A DNA stretch of 64,000 nucleotides from JAZKFT01 sp039925965 (GCA_039925965.1 JBDSXW010000006.1:62001-126000), one strand, 5' to 3'; positions 45,877-54,452 are shown, counted from the first letter of the stretch. Notes: a model not told the origin generated them from the letters alone. Program-made: numbers and translations.

Positions 45877-46614
45877 ATCATCAAAGAGGCGCCTTTTCAA
45901 ATCATCCCGGCAATAGACATCATAGACGGCAAATGCGTACGGCTTTCGCAGGGAGATTATGCCCAGAAGAAAGTGTACAACGAACATCCGCTGGAAGTGG
46001 CTAAAAAGTTTGAAGATGCAGGCCTGCAGCGGCTTCACCTGGTGGATCTGGACGGTGCAAAAGCAGGTAGGGTTACCAATTGGAAGGTGCTGGAATCCAT
46101 CGCTTCTAACACCAAACTGGTCATCGATTTTGGTGGCGGTATCAAAGCCTTGCAGGATGTAGACATTGTGTTTAAAAGCGGCGCAGCATTGGCCACTATT
46201 GGCAGCATGGCGGTAAAGGATGAGCAACTTTTCAGCTTGCTGATTACTACTTTCGGAGCGGAAAAGTTCTTCCTTGGAGCCGATGTAAAAGATGAAAAAA
46301 TAGCCGTCAATGGATGGCTCGAAACAACGGACACTGGTATCATTGAATTTATAACCGGCTACCAGCAAAAAGGTATCCGGCAGTTCTTCTGCACCGATAT
46401 TTCCAAAGACGGTATGATGCAGGGACCCGGCCTGGAATTGTATCAAAAAATGCTTAGTGAAACGAAGGGCCTAAACCTTACAGCCAGCGGCGGGGTAAGC
46501 AATATGGACGACCTGCACCAGTTAAAAGTAATCGGATGTTCGGGAGCGATTGTAGGCAAAGCCATTTACGAAGGAGCCATTACTTTGAAAGCACTGTATG
46601 AATTGGCAAAGTAA
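45877..46614 (+). CDS. hisA: Phosphoribosylformimino-AICAR-P isomerase, start codon unusual
   Basis: A TIM-barrel isomerase of about 245 residues in the fourth step of the pathway. The frame reads FQIIPAIDIIDGKCVRLSQG, with the catalytic Asp in PAIDIID, then RLHLVDLDGAKAG, DFGGGIKALQ, FFCTDISKDGMMQGPG (second catalytic Asp) and ASGGVSNMDDL. An in-frame TAA at 45871-45873 leaves no ATG, GTG or TTG before the IIPAID strand; only GCA ATC ATC AAA GAG GCG follow. The first GTG (45973) would remove the catalytic Asp strand. I therefore set a non-canonical ATC start at 45877 (or 45880). A mutated ATG is possible. A heptamer tract lies immediately upstream. Confidence 0.85.
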   Translation: MIKEAPFQIIPAIDIIDGKCVRLSQGDYAQKKVYNEHPLEVAKKFEDAGLQRLHLVDLDGAKAGRVTNWKVLESIASNTKLVIDFGGGIKALQDVDIVFKSGAALATIGSMAVKDEQLFSLLITTFGAEKFFLGADVKDEKIAVNGWLETTDTGIIEFITGYQQKGIRQFFCTDISKDGMMQGPGLELYQKMLSETKGLNLTASGGVSNMDDLHQLKVIGCSGAIVGKAIYEGAITLKALYELAK

Positions 46615-46620
46615 AGCATC

Positions 46621-46753
46621 AAGTATTTAGTATTAAGTATTAAGTATTAAGTATTTAGTATTAAGTATTTAGTATTTAGTATTAAGTATTTAGTATTAAG
46701 AATTAAGTATTTAGTATTTAGTATCTAGTATTAAGTATTAAGCATTAAGCATT
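46621..46753. repeat. Nineteen heptamers of type (A/T)AGTATT
   Basis: Positions 46621-46753 divide exactly into 19 units of AAGTATT or TAGTATT with few substitutions (AAGAATT, TAGTATC, AAGCATT). It lies 7 bp after the hisA stop codon. Confidence 0.97.
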
Positions 46754-46842
46754 AAGATAGGAAAGCTGATGCAAGCCTTTAAAATTTTAATGCCATCTTC
46801 ATCTTCTTCTTTAAGGAGATATACCTTGTCTGAGTCGGGACA

Positions 46843-46898
46843 AATAATCAATAATCAATAGTCAATAGTCAATAATTAATAATTAATAATTAATAATA
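46843..46898. repeat. Eight heptamers AATAATC/AATAGTC/AATAATT upstream of hisF
   Basis: Eight consecutive 7-bp units ending 27 bp before the hisF start: two AATAATC, two AATAGTC, three AATAATT, one AATAATA. Neighbouring units are identical in pairs or triplets, showing stepwise duplication. Confidence 0.95.
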
Positions 46899-46924
46899 AA
46901 CCCTGGCAATAATATTAACCATCC

Positions 46925-47722
46925 ATGCTGACTAAAAGAATCATTCCCTGTCTCGATATCCGCAATGGCCGTACGGTTAAGGGCATCAATTTTGAAAACA
47001 TACGCGACGCGGGCGACCCGGTGGAACTGGCGCAACGCTATGTACGCGAAGGGGCCGATGAATTGGTTTTTTTAGACATTACAGCTACCAACGAGAACCG
47101 GAAGACTTTTGCAGAACTGGTGCTGGATATTGCAAAGCATATCAATATTCCATTTACAGTAGGCGGTGGTATCAGTAGTATTAGCGACGCCAGCCGATTG
47201 CTGGAAGCTGGTGCTGATAAGGTTTCTGTCAATTCCAGTGCTGTGAAACGACCCGAATTGGTGGATGAACTCGCCGCGGAGTTTGGGAGCCAGTTCGTAG
47301 TGGTGGCGATGGATACCAAAGAAGGGTCAATGGTCAATGGTCAATGGTCAATGGTCACGGACCAACCGGCAACTGATCACCGGATATTTACGCATGGCGG
47401 TACAAAAACCACAGACCTGCAGACTGTGGTATGGGCTACAGAAGTCTACAACCGCGGCGCAGGTGAAATTTTACTCACCAGTATGAACACAGATGGTGCA
47501 AAAACGGGCTTTGCAAAAGCGATCACCAGACAGGTGGTAGATGCCGTCAATATTCCCATAATTGCCTCAGGCGGTGCAGGGGCCATGGAGCATTTTAAAG
47601 CCATTTTTCAGGAGTCGGGCGCCGATGCCGGCCTGGCGGCCAGCATATTTCATTTTGGAGAAATACCAATACCCGTGTTGAAGCGTTACCTTCATCACGA
47701 ACATATACCCGTAAGATTATGA
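46925..47722 (+). CDS. hisF: Imidazole glycerol phosphate synthase cyclase subunit, with 14-residue insertion
   Basis: A 265-residue TIM-barrel cyclase that forms imidazoleglycerol phosphate and AICAR. Catalytic Asp11 (IIPCLDIRNGRTVKG) and Asp130 (VVVAMDTK) are at the same numbers as in Thermotoga HisF. Between Asp130 and the THGG motif there are 14 residues more than usual (segment about 133-155, including MVNGQWSMV). The DNA is a 7-bp repeat, and 14 codons equal six heptamers. The remainder (GAGEILLTSMNTDG, IIASGGAGAMEHF) is normal. It follows hisA, and its stop overlaps the next small gene as ATGA. Confidence 0.95.
   Translation: MLTKRIIPCLDIRNGRTVKGINFENIRDAGDPVELAQRYVREGADELVFLDITATNENRKTFAELVLDIAKHINIPFTVGGGISSISDASRLLEAGADKVSVNSSAVKRPELVDELAAEFGSQFVVVAMDTKEGSMVNGQWSMVTDQPATDHRIFTHGGTKTTDLQTVVWATEVYNRGAGEILLTSMNTDGAKTGFAKAITRQVVDAVNIPIIASGGAGAMEHFKAIFQESGADAGLAASIFHFGEIPIPVLKRYLHHEHIPVRL
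47325..47387. repeat. Heptameric GGTCAAT tract inside hisF
   Basis: Four exact GGTCAAT copies at 47325-47352 are followed by diverged units (GGTCACG, GACCAAC, CGGCAAC, TGATCAC, CGGATAT). All lie in the hisF reading frame. Confidence 0.93.
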
Positions 47723-47871
47723 TATGGATCGTTTTTGGAGGCGTAGTGGCATTGTTATTCGGTATGTATAAACTGGGACCGGGAAGTAACCGGAACGATG
47801 TAAATAAACAACGGCAACGGCAGGACCAGTTAAAACAAGCCATGGAGAAATACAAGCATAAGAAAAGATGA
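47719..47871 (+). CDS. Small membrane protein (50 aa) in the his operon
   Basis: A 50-residue protein: MIWIVFGGVVALLFGMYKLG is a single membrane segment, followed by a basic, Gln-rich tail (QRQRQDQLKQAMEKYKHKKR). The start overlaps the hisF stop (ATGA), so translation is probably coupled. No family recognised. A second small membrane protein with a similar MIWI start follows before hisIE. Role in histidine synthesis is not evident. Confidence 0.7.
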   Translation: MIWIVFGGVVALLFGMYKLGPGSNRNDVNKQRQRQDQLKQAMEKYKHKKR

Positions 47872-47917
47872 CCTTAGGTGTCTTTGTATAGCGGGTGATT
47901 GCTCTAAATCAGGCTTT

Positions 47918-48103
47918 TTGATTTGGATAGCAGCTTTTCTATCGTTGTGCCTTTTGTATTGTGTACAGAAGGTCATTAAACAAAAGCTTGAGGAAAAGAA
48001 AGACAGAAGATTTAAGCGACACTTTCATTTTATGGAAATGCTGAGAAGCGCGGCGGGCGGTATACAACACCGGACGCCTCAACAAACACAGACTAGCAAA
48101 TGA
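47918..48103 (+). CDS. Small membrane protein (61 aa) before hisIE
   Basis: A 61-residue frame with TTG start at 47918: MIWIAAFLSLCLLYCVQKVI (membrane segment), then a very charged KQKLEEKKDRRFKRHFHFME stretch and QHRTPQQTQTSK. The stop overlaps the hisIE start as ATGA (48100-48103). The frame is open further upstream, so another start is possible. Its layout mirrors the 50-residue protein just before it. No family recognised. Confidence 0.55.
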   Translation: MIWIAAFLSLCLLYCVQKVIKQKLEEKKDRRFKRHFHFMEMLRSAAGGIQHRTPQQTQTSK

Positions 48104-48708
48104 CAATTGATTTTAATAAATATGCCGATGGCCTTGTCCCGGCGATCGTACAGGATTATACAACAAACAAAGTGCTGATGCTGGGTTTTATGAATGCGGA
48201 AGCCCTCGAAAAGACAAAGTCGGAAGGAAACGTAACCTTCTTCAGCCGCACCAAACAACGGCTTTGGACCAAAGGAGAAACCAGCAGCCATTTCCTCGTA
48301 GTAAAGGATATCATGGTCGATTGTGATAACGATACCCTGCTGATCAAAGCCGAACCGCAGGGCCCCACCTGCCATACCGGCGCCGATACCTGTTTCAATG
48401 AAGTGAATACTTCTACGGATTTTCTACAGCAACTGGAGGCCATCATTACCGACAGGAAAAACAATCCCACAGAAAAATCCTACACCGCTTCCTTGTTTGC
48501 CAAAGGCATCAATAAAATGGCCCAGAAAGTGGGAGAGGAGGCCGTAGAGCTGGTTATAGAAGCCAAAGACGACAGCGCTGATCTTTTCAAAGGCGAAGCG
48601 GCCGACCTCTTATTCCACTATATGATATTGCTACAGGCCAAAGGCTTTACACTGAATGACATTATAGAAGTGTTGAAGAAACGGCATAAGAAAGACAGTA
48701 GAGAATAG
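48100..48708 (+). CDS. hisIE: Bifunctional phosphoribosyl-AMP cyclohydrolase / phosphoribosyl-ATP pyrophosphatase
   Basis: A 202-residue fusion for steps two and three of the pathway. Residues about 1-105 are the cyclohydrolase (VLMLGFMNAEAL, FFSRTKQRLWTKGETSSHFL, CDNDTLLIKAEPQGPTCHTG with its zinc-binding cysteines). Residues about 110-202 are the pyrophosphohydrolase (SYTASLFAKGINKMAQKVGE, EAVELVIEAKD, EAADLLFHYMILLQ). The start overlaps the preceding small gene. Last gene of the his operon; a 14-bp tandem array begins within its last codon. Confidence 0.96.
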   Translation: MTIDFNKYADGLVPAIVQDYTTNKVLMLGFMNAEALEKTKSEGNVTFFSRTKQRLWTKGETSSHFLVVKDIMVDCDNDTLLIKAEPQGPTCHTGADTCFNEVNTSTDFLQQLEAIITDRKNNPTEKSYTASLFAKGINKMAQKVGEEAVELVIEAKDDSADLFKGEAADLLFHYMILLQAKGFTLNDIIEVLKKRHKKDSRE

Positions 48709-48870
48709 ATAATAGATAAAAGATGATAGACAAAAGATGATAGACAAAAGATGATAGACAAGAGATGATAGACAAGAGATGATAGACAAAAGATGATAGA
48801 CAAAAGATGCTAGATAAAAGATGATAGATAAAAGATGATAGACAAAAGATGATAGACAAAAGATGATAGG
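48707..48870. repeat. Tandem array of 14-bp units (two linked heptamers)
   Basis: Eleven full units AGATGATAGACAAA with few variants (AGATGATAGACAAG, AGATGCTAGATAAA) plus a partial unit fill 48707-48870. Each 14-mer is two 7-mers (AGATGAT and AGACAAA). The array starts at the hisIE stop and could act as an operon end; no terminator hairpin is seen. Confidence 0.95.
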
Positions 48871-49021
48871 CTGACTAAAAGTCGTCACAAGTCGAATCCA
48901 GTGGGACGGGTCAGGTGCTCAGAAAATTTGAAAACACCTTTTTGAATATTGCCCTCGGGCGTACAGGGAACTATTCCCCTCCAAAAATCCATTCGTGCCT
49001 ATTCGTGTTATTCGTGGCTAC

Positions 49022-50005
49022 TTATCCTTTCGGTGTCCACTTCACAATCGTCCGTGACTGCGGTTTTACGGTGCGCAGGTAGGCATATATGGCTTTCAAA
49101 TCTGTGGTATCCATGCCACCATACATGGTCCAGGGCATCACGGTTTGCATCTGGCCGGGCGCAACTTTGGTGGGTTTAAAACTGCTGTCTGTATAGCTAC
49201 GGAAGCGGCTTACAAATGCGGCTTCACTCCATTTGCCAATGCCTGTTTCCATATCCGGGCTGATATTAGCGCTCCTTACTACCGCACCATCCGGAAAATG
49301 AAATTGAAAGCCGCCGGCAAATAATTCGCCGATCAGCTTGCCTTTGCTGCGTTCGCTATGGCACTCTGCGCAGCCAGCGGCATTTACAAGGTAACCACCG
49401 TAAGCCACCGGGTCAGTTTTTGCTGGCCTGGTGCCCGGCTCTGCCTTATGTGGCATCGTATTGATTATAAAGTTTATAGGAAAATCAGAACTGGAAGCTT
49501 CATTTTCTTTGGCAATAGGTGCCAGCGACCGCACATAGGCAATGATATCTTTGATGTCTTCCGGGTCCATCTTACCATATCCTTCCCAGGGCATGATGGG
49601 GAACAAGGCTTTGTTGTCTTTATTGACACCGGTTGTAATAGTCCGGTAAATCTCGCCATCGGTCCAGTCTTTCAGGTGATAAGGAGTAATGTTTTTCGAG
49701 ATGTATTTGCCGGGGAAGCCAAACGACTGGTCAAATACTTCGCCGCCTTGTCCCAGCGTGCCAGCCGTTAGCGGACCGCTGAACAAGCTAAAATTGCGGG
49801 TACTATGGCAATCCATGCATACCGTTATATGGTTGGCCAGGTACTCGCCACGTTTAATGCGTTCGGAGGTTACGTCGACTTTTAAATCGGGCGCTGCGCC
49901 TACGTTTGGCAGGGCAAATTTGATATAGATAAGCATTCCGGCTACAGCAAGGATAATTACACTGACAATGATACCAATAGCTTTGAGGATTTTTTTGCGT
50001 TTCAT
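49022..50005 (-). CDS. Membrane-anchored diheme cytochrome c
   Basis: A 327-residue protein starting at ATG 50005 (MKRKKILKAIG), with a single N-terminal membrane segment (residues about 9-30) and two c-type heme domains. Heme sites are CMDCH at about residue 62 and CAECH at about residue 214. MPWEGYGKMDPEDIKDIIAY and MPWTMYGGMDTTDLKAIYAY are the matching C-terminal helices with Met ligands. Periplasmic electron carrier. The partner dehydrogenase or oxidase is not next to it. Upstream codons to 50083 look non-coding. Confidence 0.88.
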   Translation of the reverse strand: MKRKKILKAIGIIVSVIILAVAGMLIYIKFALPNVGAAPDLKVDVTSERIKRGEYLANHITVCMDCHSTRNFSLFSGPLTAGTLGQGGEVFDQSFGFPGKYISKNITPYHLKDWTDGEIYRTITTGVNKDNKALFPIMPWEGYGKMDPEDIKDIIAYVRSLAPIAKENEASSSDFPINFIINTMPHKAEPGTRPAKTDPVAYGGYLVNAAGCAECHSERSKGKLIGELFAGGFQFHFPDGAVVRSANISPDMETGIGKWSEAAFVSRFRSYTDSSFKPTKVAPGQMQTVMPWTMYGGMDTTDLKAIYAYLRTVKPQSRTIVKWTPKG

Positions 50006-50321
50006 ATTTGGTTCAGGGTTTAGAGAGCTTTGATAACCGGTTATTAAACAGTTTTGACTGCCAAAATAGAAACTGAAATCCAAATATCCAATACCGCAGC
50101 AGAAGATGTTAGAAATAATATTCTAAGCGAATAATTTCAACAGAACTAATGATCTGTCGGTTTAAAGCGCCTGACAGGTCGGGGTTTCAATGCCAAAAAA
50201 CTCAATTGCATTAGTCCCTGCATATGAAACTTCGCCGGCATACTCGTTTAATTTTTGAGCTACTCAGCCTGCTGGCAACTTCCTACTAACCACTCGCTAA
50301 TCTACTCCCCACTCGCCTTGT

Positions 50322-51443
50322 CTACACGCTGCGCACTTTCATCACCCCCTTCACCTTATGTGCCCTGAAACTTAGTTCCTGTTTTTCTTTGGAAAGAATC
50401 GTCACATGACCCATTTTGCGGCCGGGTTTCGTGTCGGTTTTGCCGTAGAGGTGCACAAAGGCATTCTCCATTTTTAGCACTTCGTCCAGGCCTTCGTAGT
50501 ATACTGGCCCGGTGAAGCCTTCGGCACCTACCAGGTTCACAAGCGATGAATGGCAGATGGCATCGGGGTTGCCCAGCGGATAATCCAGCAGGATCCGCCA
50601 AAGCATATCGTACTGTGAGCAGTAATGTGCTTCGATGGTATGATGACCGCTATTGTGAACGCGTGGTGCTGTTTCATTTACCCATACTTCGCCACCGCGG
50701 TCGATCAGCATTTCCACGGCAAAAAGCCCCGGACTTTTAAACGCCTGTACCAACCTGATGGCGATGGCTTCTACCTTCCATAATATTTTTTCGGGTATTT
50801 CGGCCGGACATATTTGGTAGTCCAATTGGTTTTTGTAGGGATCCACCATCATCTGCACCGCAGGGTAAATCGCAGTTTGGCCCTTGCCATTGACAGCCAC
50901 CATAATGGCGATTTCCCTGGCGATCTCCACTTTTTTTTCCAGCACCCCCGGTGCGTCAAAACCCTTACTCAGGTCGATTTCTTTCTCAATTATCTGTACT
51001 CCGCGGCCATCGTACCCACCTTCGCCAATCTTATGAACGGCAGGCAGAAACAGTTTATGATGCATCAGTTCGGCCAGGTTCTGCGTTACGACAAAATCGG
51101 GGCTGGGTATTTCGTGTTGCTTGTAAAACTGTTTTTGGGTGATTTTATTTTTGATGATCCGTAGCATACCAGCCGAAGGAACCACCAGTTTGCCTTCCTT
51201 TTCTAACTGCTCCAGGGCATCCACATTTACACTTTCAATTTCGATCGTGAGCCGGTCTACCTGCCGGCCAAAGGCCAGGACTGCGTCGTAATCGCGGATA
51301 TCGCCCAACACGAAATGATGGCATAAGTGTGCAGCCGGGCAGTCGCCATCATTTTCCAAAACCCAGGTTTCTACGGTATAATTAACAGCCTGTTGTAATA
51401 ACATGCGGCCTAACTGGCCACCACCTAATATTCCCACTTTCAT
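50322..51443 (-). CDS. purK: N5-carboxyaminoimidazole ribonucleotide synthase
   Basis: A 373-residue ATP-grasp enzyme of purine synthesis that carboxylates aminoimidazole ribonucleotide using ATP and bicarbonate. Motifs: GILGGGQLGRMLLQQA at the N-terminus, KIGEGGYDGRGVQII, EKKVEIAREIAIMVAVNGKG and EMLIDRGGEVWVNETAPRVH NSGHHT (residues about 257-283, with the final loop). The purE gene is not in the window. Divergent from the thioredoxin gene, with a 41-bp gap. Confidence 0.95.
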   Translation of the reverse strand: MKVGILGGGQLGRMLLQQAVNYTVETWVLENDGDCPAAHLCHHFVLGDIRDYDAVLAFGRQVDRLTIEIESVNVDALEQLEKEGKLVVPSAGMLRIIKNKITQKQFYKQHEIPSPDFVVTQNLAELMHHKLFLPAVHKIGEGGYDGRGVQIIEKEIDLSKGFDAPGVLEKKVEIAREIAIMVAVNGKGQTAIYPAVQMMVDPYKNQLDYQICPAEIPEKILWKVEAIAIRLVQAFKSPGLFAVEMLIDRGGEVWVNETAPRVHNSGHHTIEAHYCSQYDMLWRILLDYPLGNPDAICHSSLVNLVGAEGFTGPVYYEGLDEVLKMENAFVHLYGKTDTKPGRKMGHVTILSKEKQELSFRAHKVKGVMKVRSV

Positions 51444-51450
51444 AATCCCT

Positions 51451-51458
51451 TATTTTTG
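51451..51458 (+). promoter_or_regulatory. Bacteroidota -7 box for the TlpA-like gene
   Basis: TATTTTTG (TAnnTTTG), 27 bp before the ATG at 51485, in the purK divergent region. No perfect -33 TTTG is visible. Confidence 0.5.
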
Positions 51459-51484
51459 CGGTGAAGATAAACTTTGAACTGAAG

Positions 51485-52669
51485 ATGAAAATGAAATTGA
51501 TATTGCCATTACTACTGCTGGCACCTGTACTGGTGTTTGCCCAGCCAATGCCAAAAACAACTAATAAGGCAAAGACTACTGCCCCGAAAGCTACGCTCGG
51601 CGTTCCAGCTGGTCCTGTCGTGGATCTTACGGCACCCTTTACTTTAAGCATTACTACGGTTGGCTTTAAAGACAGCACTGTAGCAGTGATCGTAAATCAG
51701 AACGACCAGTCGTACCACGGCCCCTTTGGCTATGTGAAAAATAATAAAGTGGTGCTTACCGGCAACCTGCCACAAACTGATATGTACCTGCTGGTTTTGA
51801 CAGATGGTAAAACTCAGACAAACGATAAGTATTATAACACTTTTCTTGCCAATGATCATTACGAAATAGAGCTCAACAGCAAGAGCAACGAAATGTATGT
51901 CGTTAAAGGAAATACACTGAAGGTATTCAACCAGTTGATCGCCTCCTTCGGCAGTGATTTTGACGCGCTTACCCAGATCAACCAACAGCGGCAGTCGCTA
52001 ACACAAAGTGGTCTGCCTACCGATAGTTTAACCTTGAAAGAACGGACGATTCAAGACGGTATCCGCCGGAAGCTCCCCTCTTTCATACAATCGAACAGCA
52101 ACAGCGATGTAGCTGCTTTTTTACTAAGTACTACCAAGTCGTTGCTTAGCGTTGATGAACTGGACGGCTATTTCACCCTACTGCAGCCCCAGGTAAAATC
52201 AAGCAGCTACGGAGCTGCGATCCAGGATTTTGTACAAACAGAAAAGGCTACCGGCCAGGGCCAGCCCGCACCCAATTTTACACAGAATGACCCCAATGGC
52301 AAACCGGTATCGCTCAGCGATTTTAAGGGTAAGTATGTGCTGATCGATTTTTGGGCCAGCTGGTGCGGTCCCTGCCGGATGGAGAATCCTAACGTGGTAA
52401 ATGCTTACAACACTTATAAAGATAAAAATTTTACCGTGCTCGGTGTTTCATTGGATGGTGATAAAGCCAAATGGCTGAAAGCAATAGAAGCAGATAACCT
52501 CACCTGGACCCATGTAAGCGACCTGCAGTCCTGGGGCAATGCAGTAGCCCGCCAGTTTAAGATCACCAGCATCCCGCAAAATCTCCTGATCAGCCCCGAA
52601 GGCAAAATCATTGGTAAGAACCTACGTGGTGGCACGCTGCAGTCTTTCCTGCAGCAGACTTTGAAATAA
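51485..52669 (+). CDS. TlpA-family thiol:disulfide oxidoreductase with DUF4369-like domain
   Basis: A 394-residue secreted protein. From ATG 51485 (or 51491) a signal peptide (LILPLLLLAPVLVFAQ) is followed by a DUF4369-like N-terminal domain (about 50-240) and a thioredoxin domain (about 255-394). The redox motif is in FWASWCGPCRMENPNV. PNFTQNDPNGKPVSLSDFKG is the usual AhpC/TSA-TlpA entry, and ITSIPQNLLISPEGKIIGKN has the cis-Pro. It probably acts in the periplasm on disulfides or cytochrome maturation. Ends before a strong terminator. Confidence 0.9.
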   Translation: MKMKLILPLLLLAPVLVFAQPMPKTTNKAKTTAPKATLGVPAGPVVDLTAPFTLSITTVGFKDSTVAVIVNQNDQSYHGPFGYVKNNKVVLTGNLPQTDMYLLVLTDGKTQTNDKYYNTFLANDHYEIELNSKSNEMYVVKGNTLKVFNQLIASFGSDFDALTQINQQRQSLTQSGLPTDSLTLKERTIQDGIRRKLPSFIQSNSNSDVAAFLLSTTKSLLSVDELDGYFTLLQPQVKSSSYGAAIQDFVQTEKATGQGQPAPNFTQNDPNGKPVSLSDFKGKYVLIDFWASWCGPCRMENPNVVNAYNTYKDKNFTVLGVSLDGDKAKWLKAIEADNLTWTHVSDLQSWGNAVARQFKITSIPQNLLISPEGKIIGKNLRGGTLQSFLQQTLK

Positions 52670-52690
52670 ATTAAAAATTGGAGAACATAT

Positions 52691-52718
52691 GCAACAGGCC
52701 CGATTTCGGGCCTGTTGC
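52691..52718 (+). terminator. Terminator after the TlpA-like gene
   Basis: Perfect inverted repeat GCAACAGGCCCG / CGGGCCTGTTGC with a 4-nt loop, then a T-rich stretch, 21 bp after the stop codon. Confidence 0.92.
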
Positions 52719-52843
52719 TTTTACTACCTGTGCGGGAAGAAAAAGGTCTCCACCCTAACCAAAGTGTCCAACTTTCATTGCGGCAAGTACACGATATTTG
52801 ACGGGATTGGGTCTTAGTATGAAGCCTTCTTAAATATCAAATT

Positions 52844-54382
52844 ATGCGTCGATTAATCCTGTTGAATTTGCTGCTATTTGCCTTCACCGCCAACCTCAAT
52901 GCAGCGCCGGGTAGCCCGGGCTTTAACGTAAGAGATTTCGGTGCCAAAGGCGATAGCGCAACCCTGGATACTGACGCAATTAATGCTGCGATTATAGCTG
53001 CTTTCAAGGCCGGGGGTGGGACGGTCTATTTTCCTGCCGGCGTGTATGCCAGCTATTCTATCCACCTGCAAAGCCATATTTCATTATTCCTGGATCAAGG
53101 CGCCACATTGCTTGCAGCAATACCGGTAGGCAATGCTGGATACGACTCGCCGGAGCCTGCTGTTAGCGACTCGTTCCAGGACTATGGCCATAGCCACTGG
53201 CGCAACAGTCTTATCTGGGGCGAAAACCTGGAAGATATTTCGATACTGGGCCCGGGTACTATTTTTGGCAATGGACTCTCCAGAGGCGGCCCGATGCGGG
53301 CACCGGTCGGCAATAAGGCTATTGCGCTGAAGCTTTGCAGGAACGTGATATTGAAAGATTTTACCATTCTTTTCGGCGGACATTTTGGTATTCTTGCCAC
53401 CGGCCTTGATAACCTTACCATCGACAACCTGAAAATAGATACCAACCGGGATGGATTGGATATTGATTGCTGCCGGAACGTACATATTTCCAATTGCTCG
53501 GTAAACGCGCCATGGGACGATGCGATCTGCCTTAAAAGCTCCTATGCACTGGGTTTTGCCCGGGCTACTGAAAATGTAACCATTACCAATTGCCATGTAA
53601 GCGGCTACGACCGCGGCAGTTTTATCAAAGGTACTTATCAGCGAAAAGAGTGGAATCTGGTACCCGATAAGGAAGGTCCCACCGGCAGGATCAAAATGGG
53701 TACGGAATCCAATGGTGGTTTCAAAAATATTGCGATCAGCAATTGCGTGTTTGACTATTGCCGGGGGCTGGCGCTGGAGACCGTTGATGGCGGTTTGTTG
53801 GAAGATGTAACCATCAGCAATATCACTATGCGGGATATTGTAAACTCACCCATTTTCCTGCGGCTTGGTGCCCGCTTACGTGGGCCAGCTGGTACACAGC
53901 CAGGCGCACTGCGACGGATACGTATCATTAATATAAGCGTGTACAATGCAGATGCCCACTTTGCGATACTCATCAGCGGTATTCCCGGTCATCCCATTGA
54001 AGATATACAGCTCAGCCATATCAGCGTCTGGTACCGGCCAATCGATTCGGCCACAACAAAAATCCAGCTGGAGGTGCCGGAATTTGAGAAGGGTTATCCC
54101 GAACCACATAAGTTCGGGGTATTGCCTGCTTATGGTTTTTTTATAAGACATGTTAATGGTCTGGAAATGGATCATATTCAAACCCGGTTGATGGGAGTGG
54201 AAACCCGCGCGGCGATGGTGATGACGGATGTAAACCAGGTAAGACTTTTTAATGTTTCGATGGATCAGGCAGCTACCGCACCATTATTGGTATTGAAAGA
54301 TGTAAACAAAATTTCCATAAAAGATTGCAGCTTGCTGAAAGACATGAAAATAGAAACTGCGGCATCGAAAATCTACCGGTAG
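52844..54382 (+). CDS. Glycoside hydrolase family 28 (polygalacturonase-like)
   Basis: A 512-residue secreted enzyme with signal peptide (residues 1-20). It begins FNVRDFGAKGDSATLDTDAI and GGGTVYFPAGVY, typical of GH28/pectate-lyase-like beta-helix proteins. The catalytic acids are in TNRDGLDIDCC (about 204-214) and WDDAICLKSS (about 223-232); the third strand has GRIKMGTESNGGF. It should cleave galacturonan or a related uronic-acid/rhamnose backbone. It lies between a TlpA-like gene and the GyrI-like gene, 5 kb before the sulfatase-rhamnosidase, so a link to the same polysaccharide is possible but unproved. Confidence 0.9.
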   Translation: MRRLILLNLLLFAFTANLNAAPGSPGFNVRDFGAKGDSATLDTDAINAAIIAAFKAGGGTVYFPAGVYASYSIHLQSHISLFLDQGATLLAAIPVGNAGYDSPEPAVSDSFQDYGHSHWRNSLIWGENLEDISILGPGTIFGNGLSRGGPMRAPVGNKAIALKLCRNVILKDFTILFGGHFGILATGLDNLTIDNLKIDTNRDGLDIDCCRNVHISNCSVNAPWDDAICLKSSYALGFARATENVTITNCHVSGYDRGSFIKGTYQRKEWNLVPDKEGPTGRIKMGTESNGGFKNIAISNCVFDYCRGLALETVDGGLLEDVTISNITMRDIVNSPIFLRLGARLRGPAGTQPGALRRIRIINISVYNADAHFAILISGIPGHPIEDIQLSHISVWYRPIDSATTKIQLEVPEFEKGYPEPHKFGVLPAYGFFIRHVNGLEMDHIQTRLMGVETRAAMVMTDVNQVRLFNVSMDQAATAPLLVLKDVNKISIKDCSLLKDMKIETAASKIYR

Positions 54383-54452
54383 ACCCATGTCGTGTTGGCG
54401 CTGCCAGGAGGCGATCCTTAGGTTTTGATTATTGTTTTTGTCGGATTGGGAT

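Noticed and set aside
45750..48870. Heptamer arrays as phage or transposon att sites
   Set aside because: Unit sequences differ at each site and no element with matching ends is present.
48618..48888. Minus-strand open frames reading LSSFVYHLLSIIF-type repeats
   Set aside because: They are a product of the 14-bp tandem array and overlap hisIE; not real proteins.
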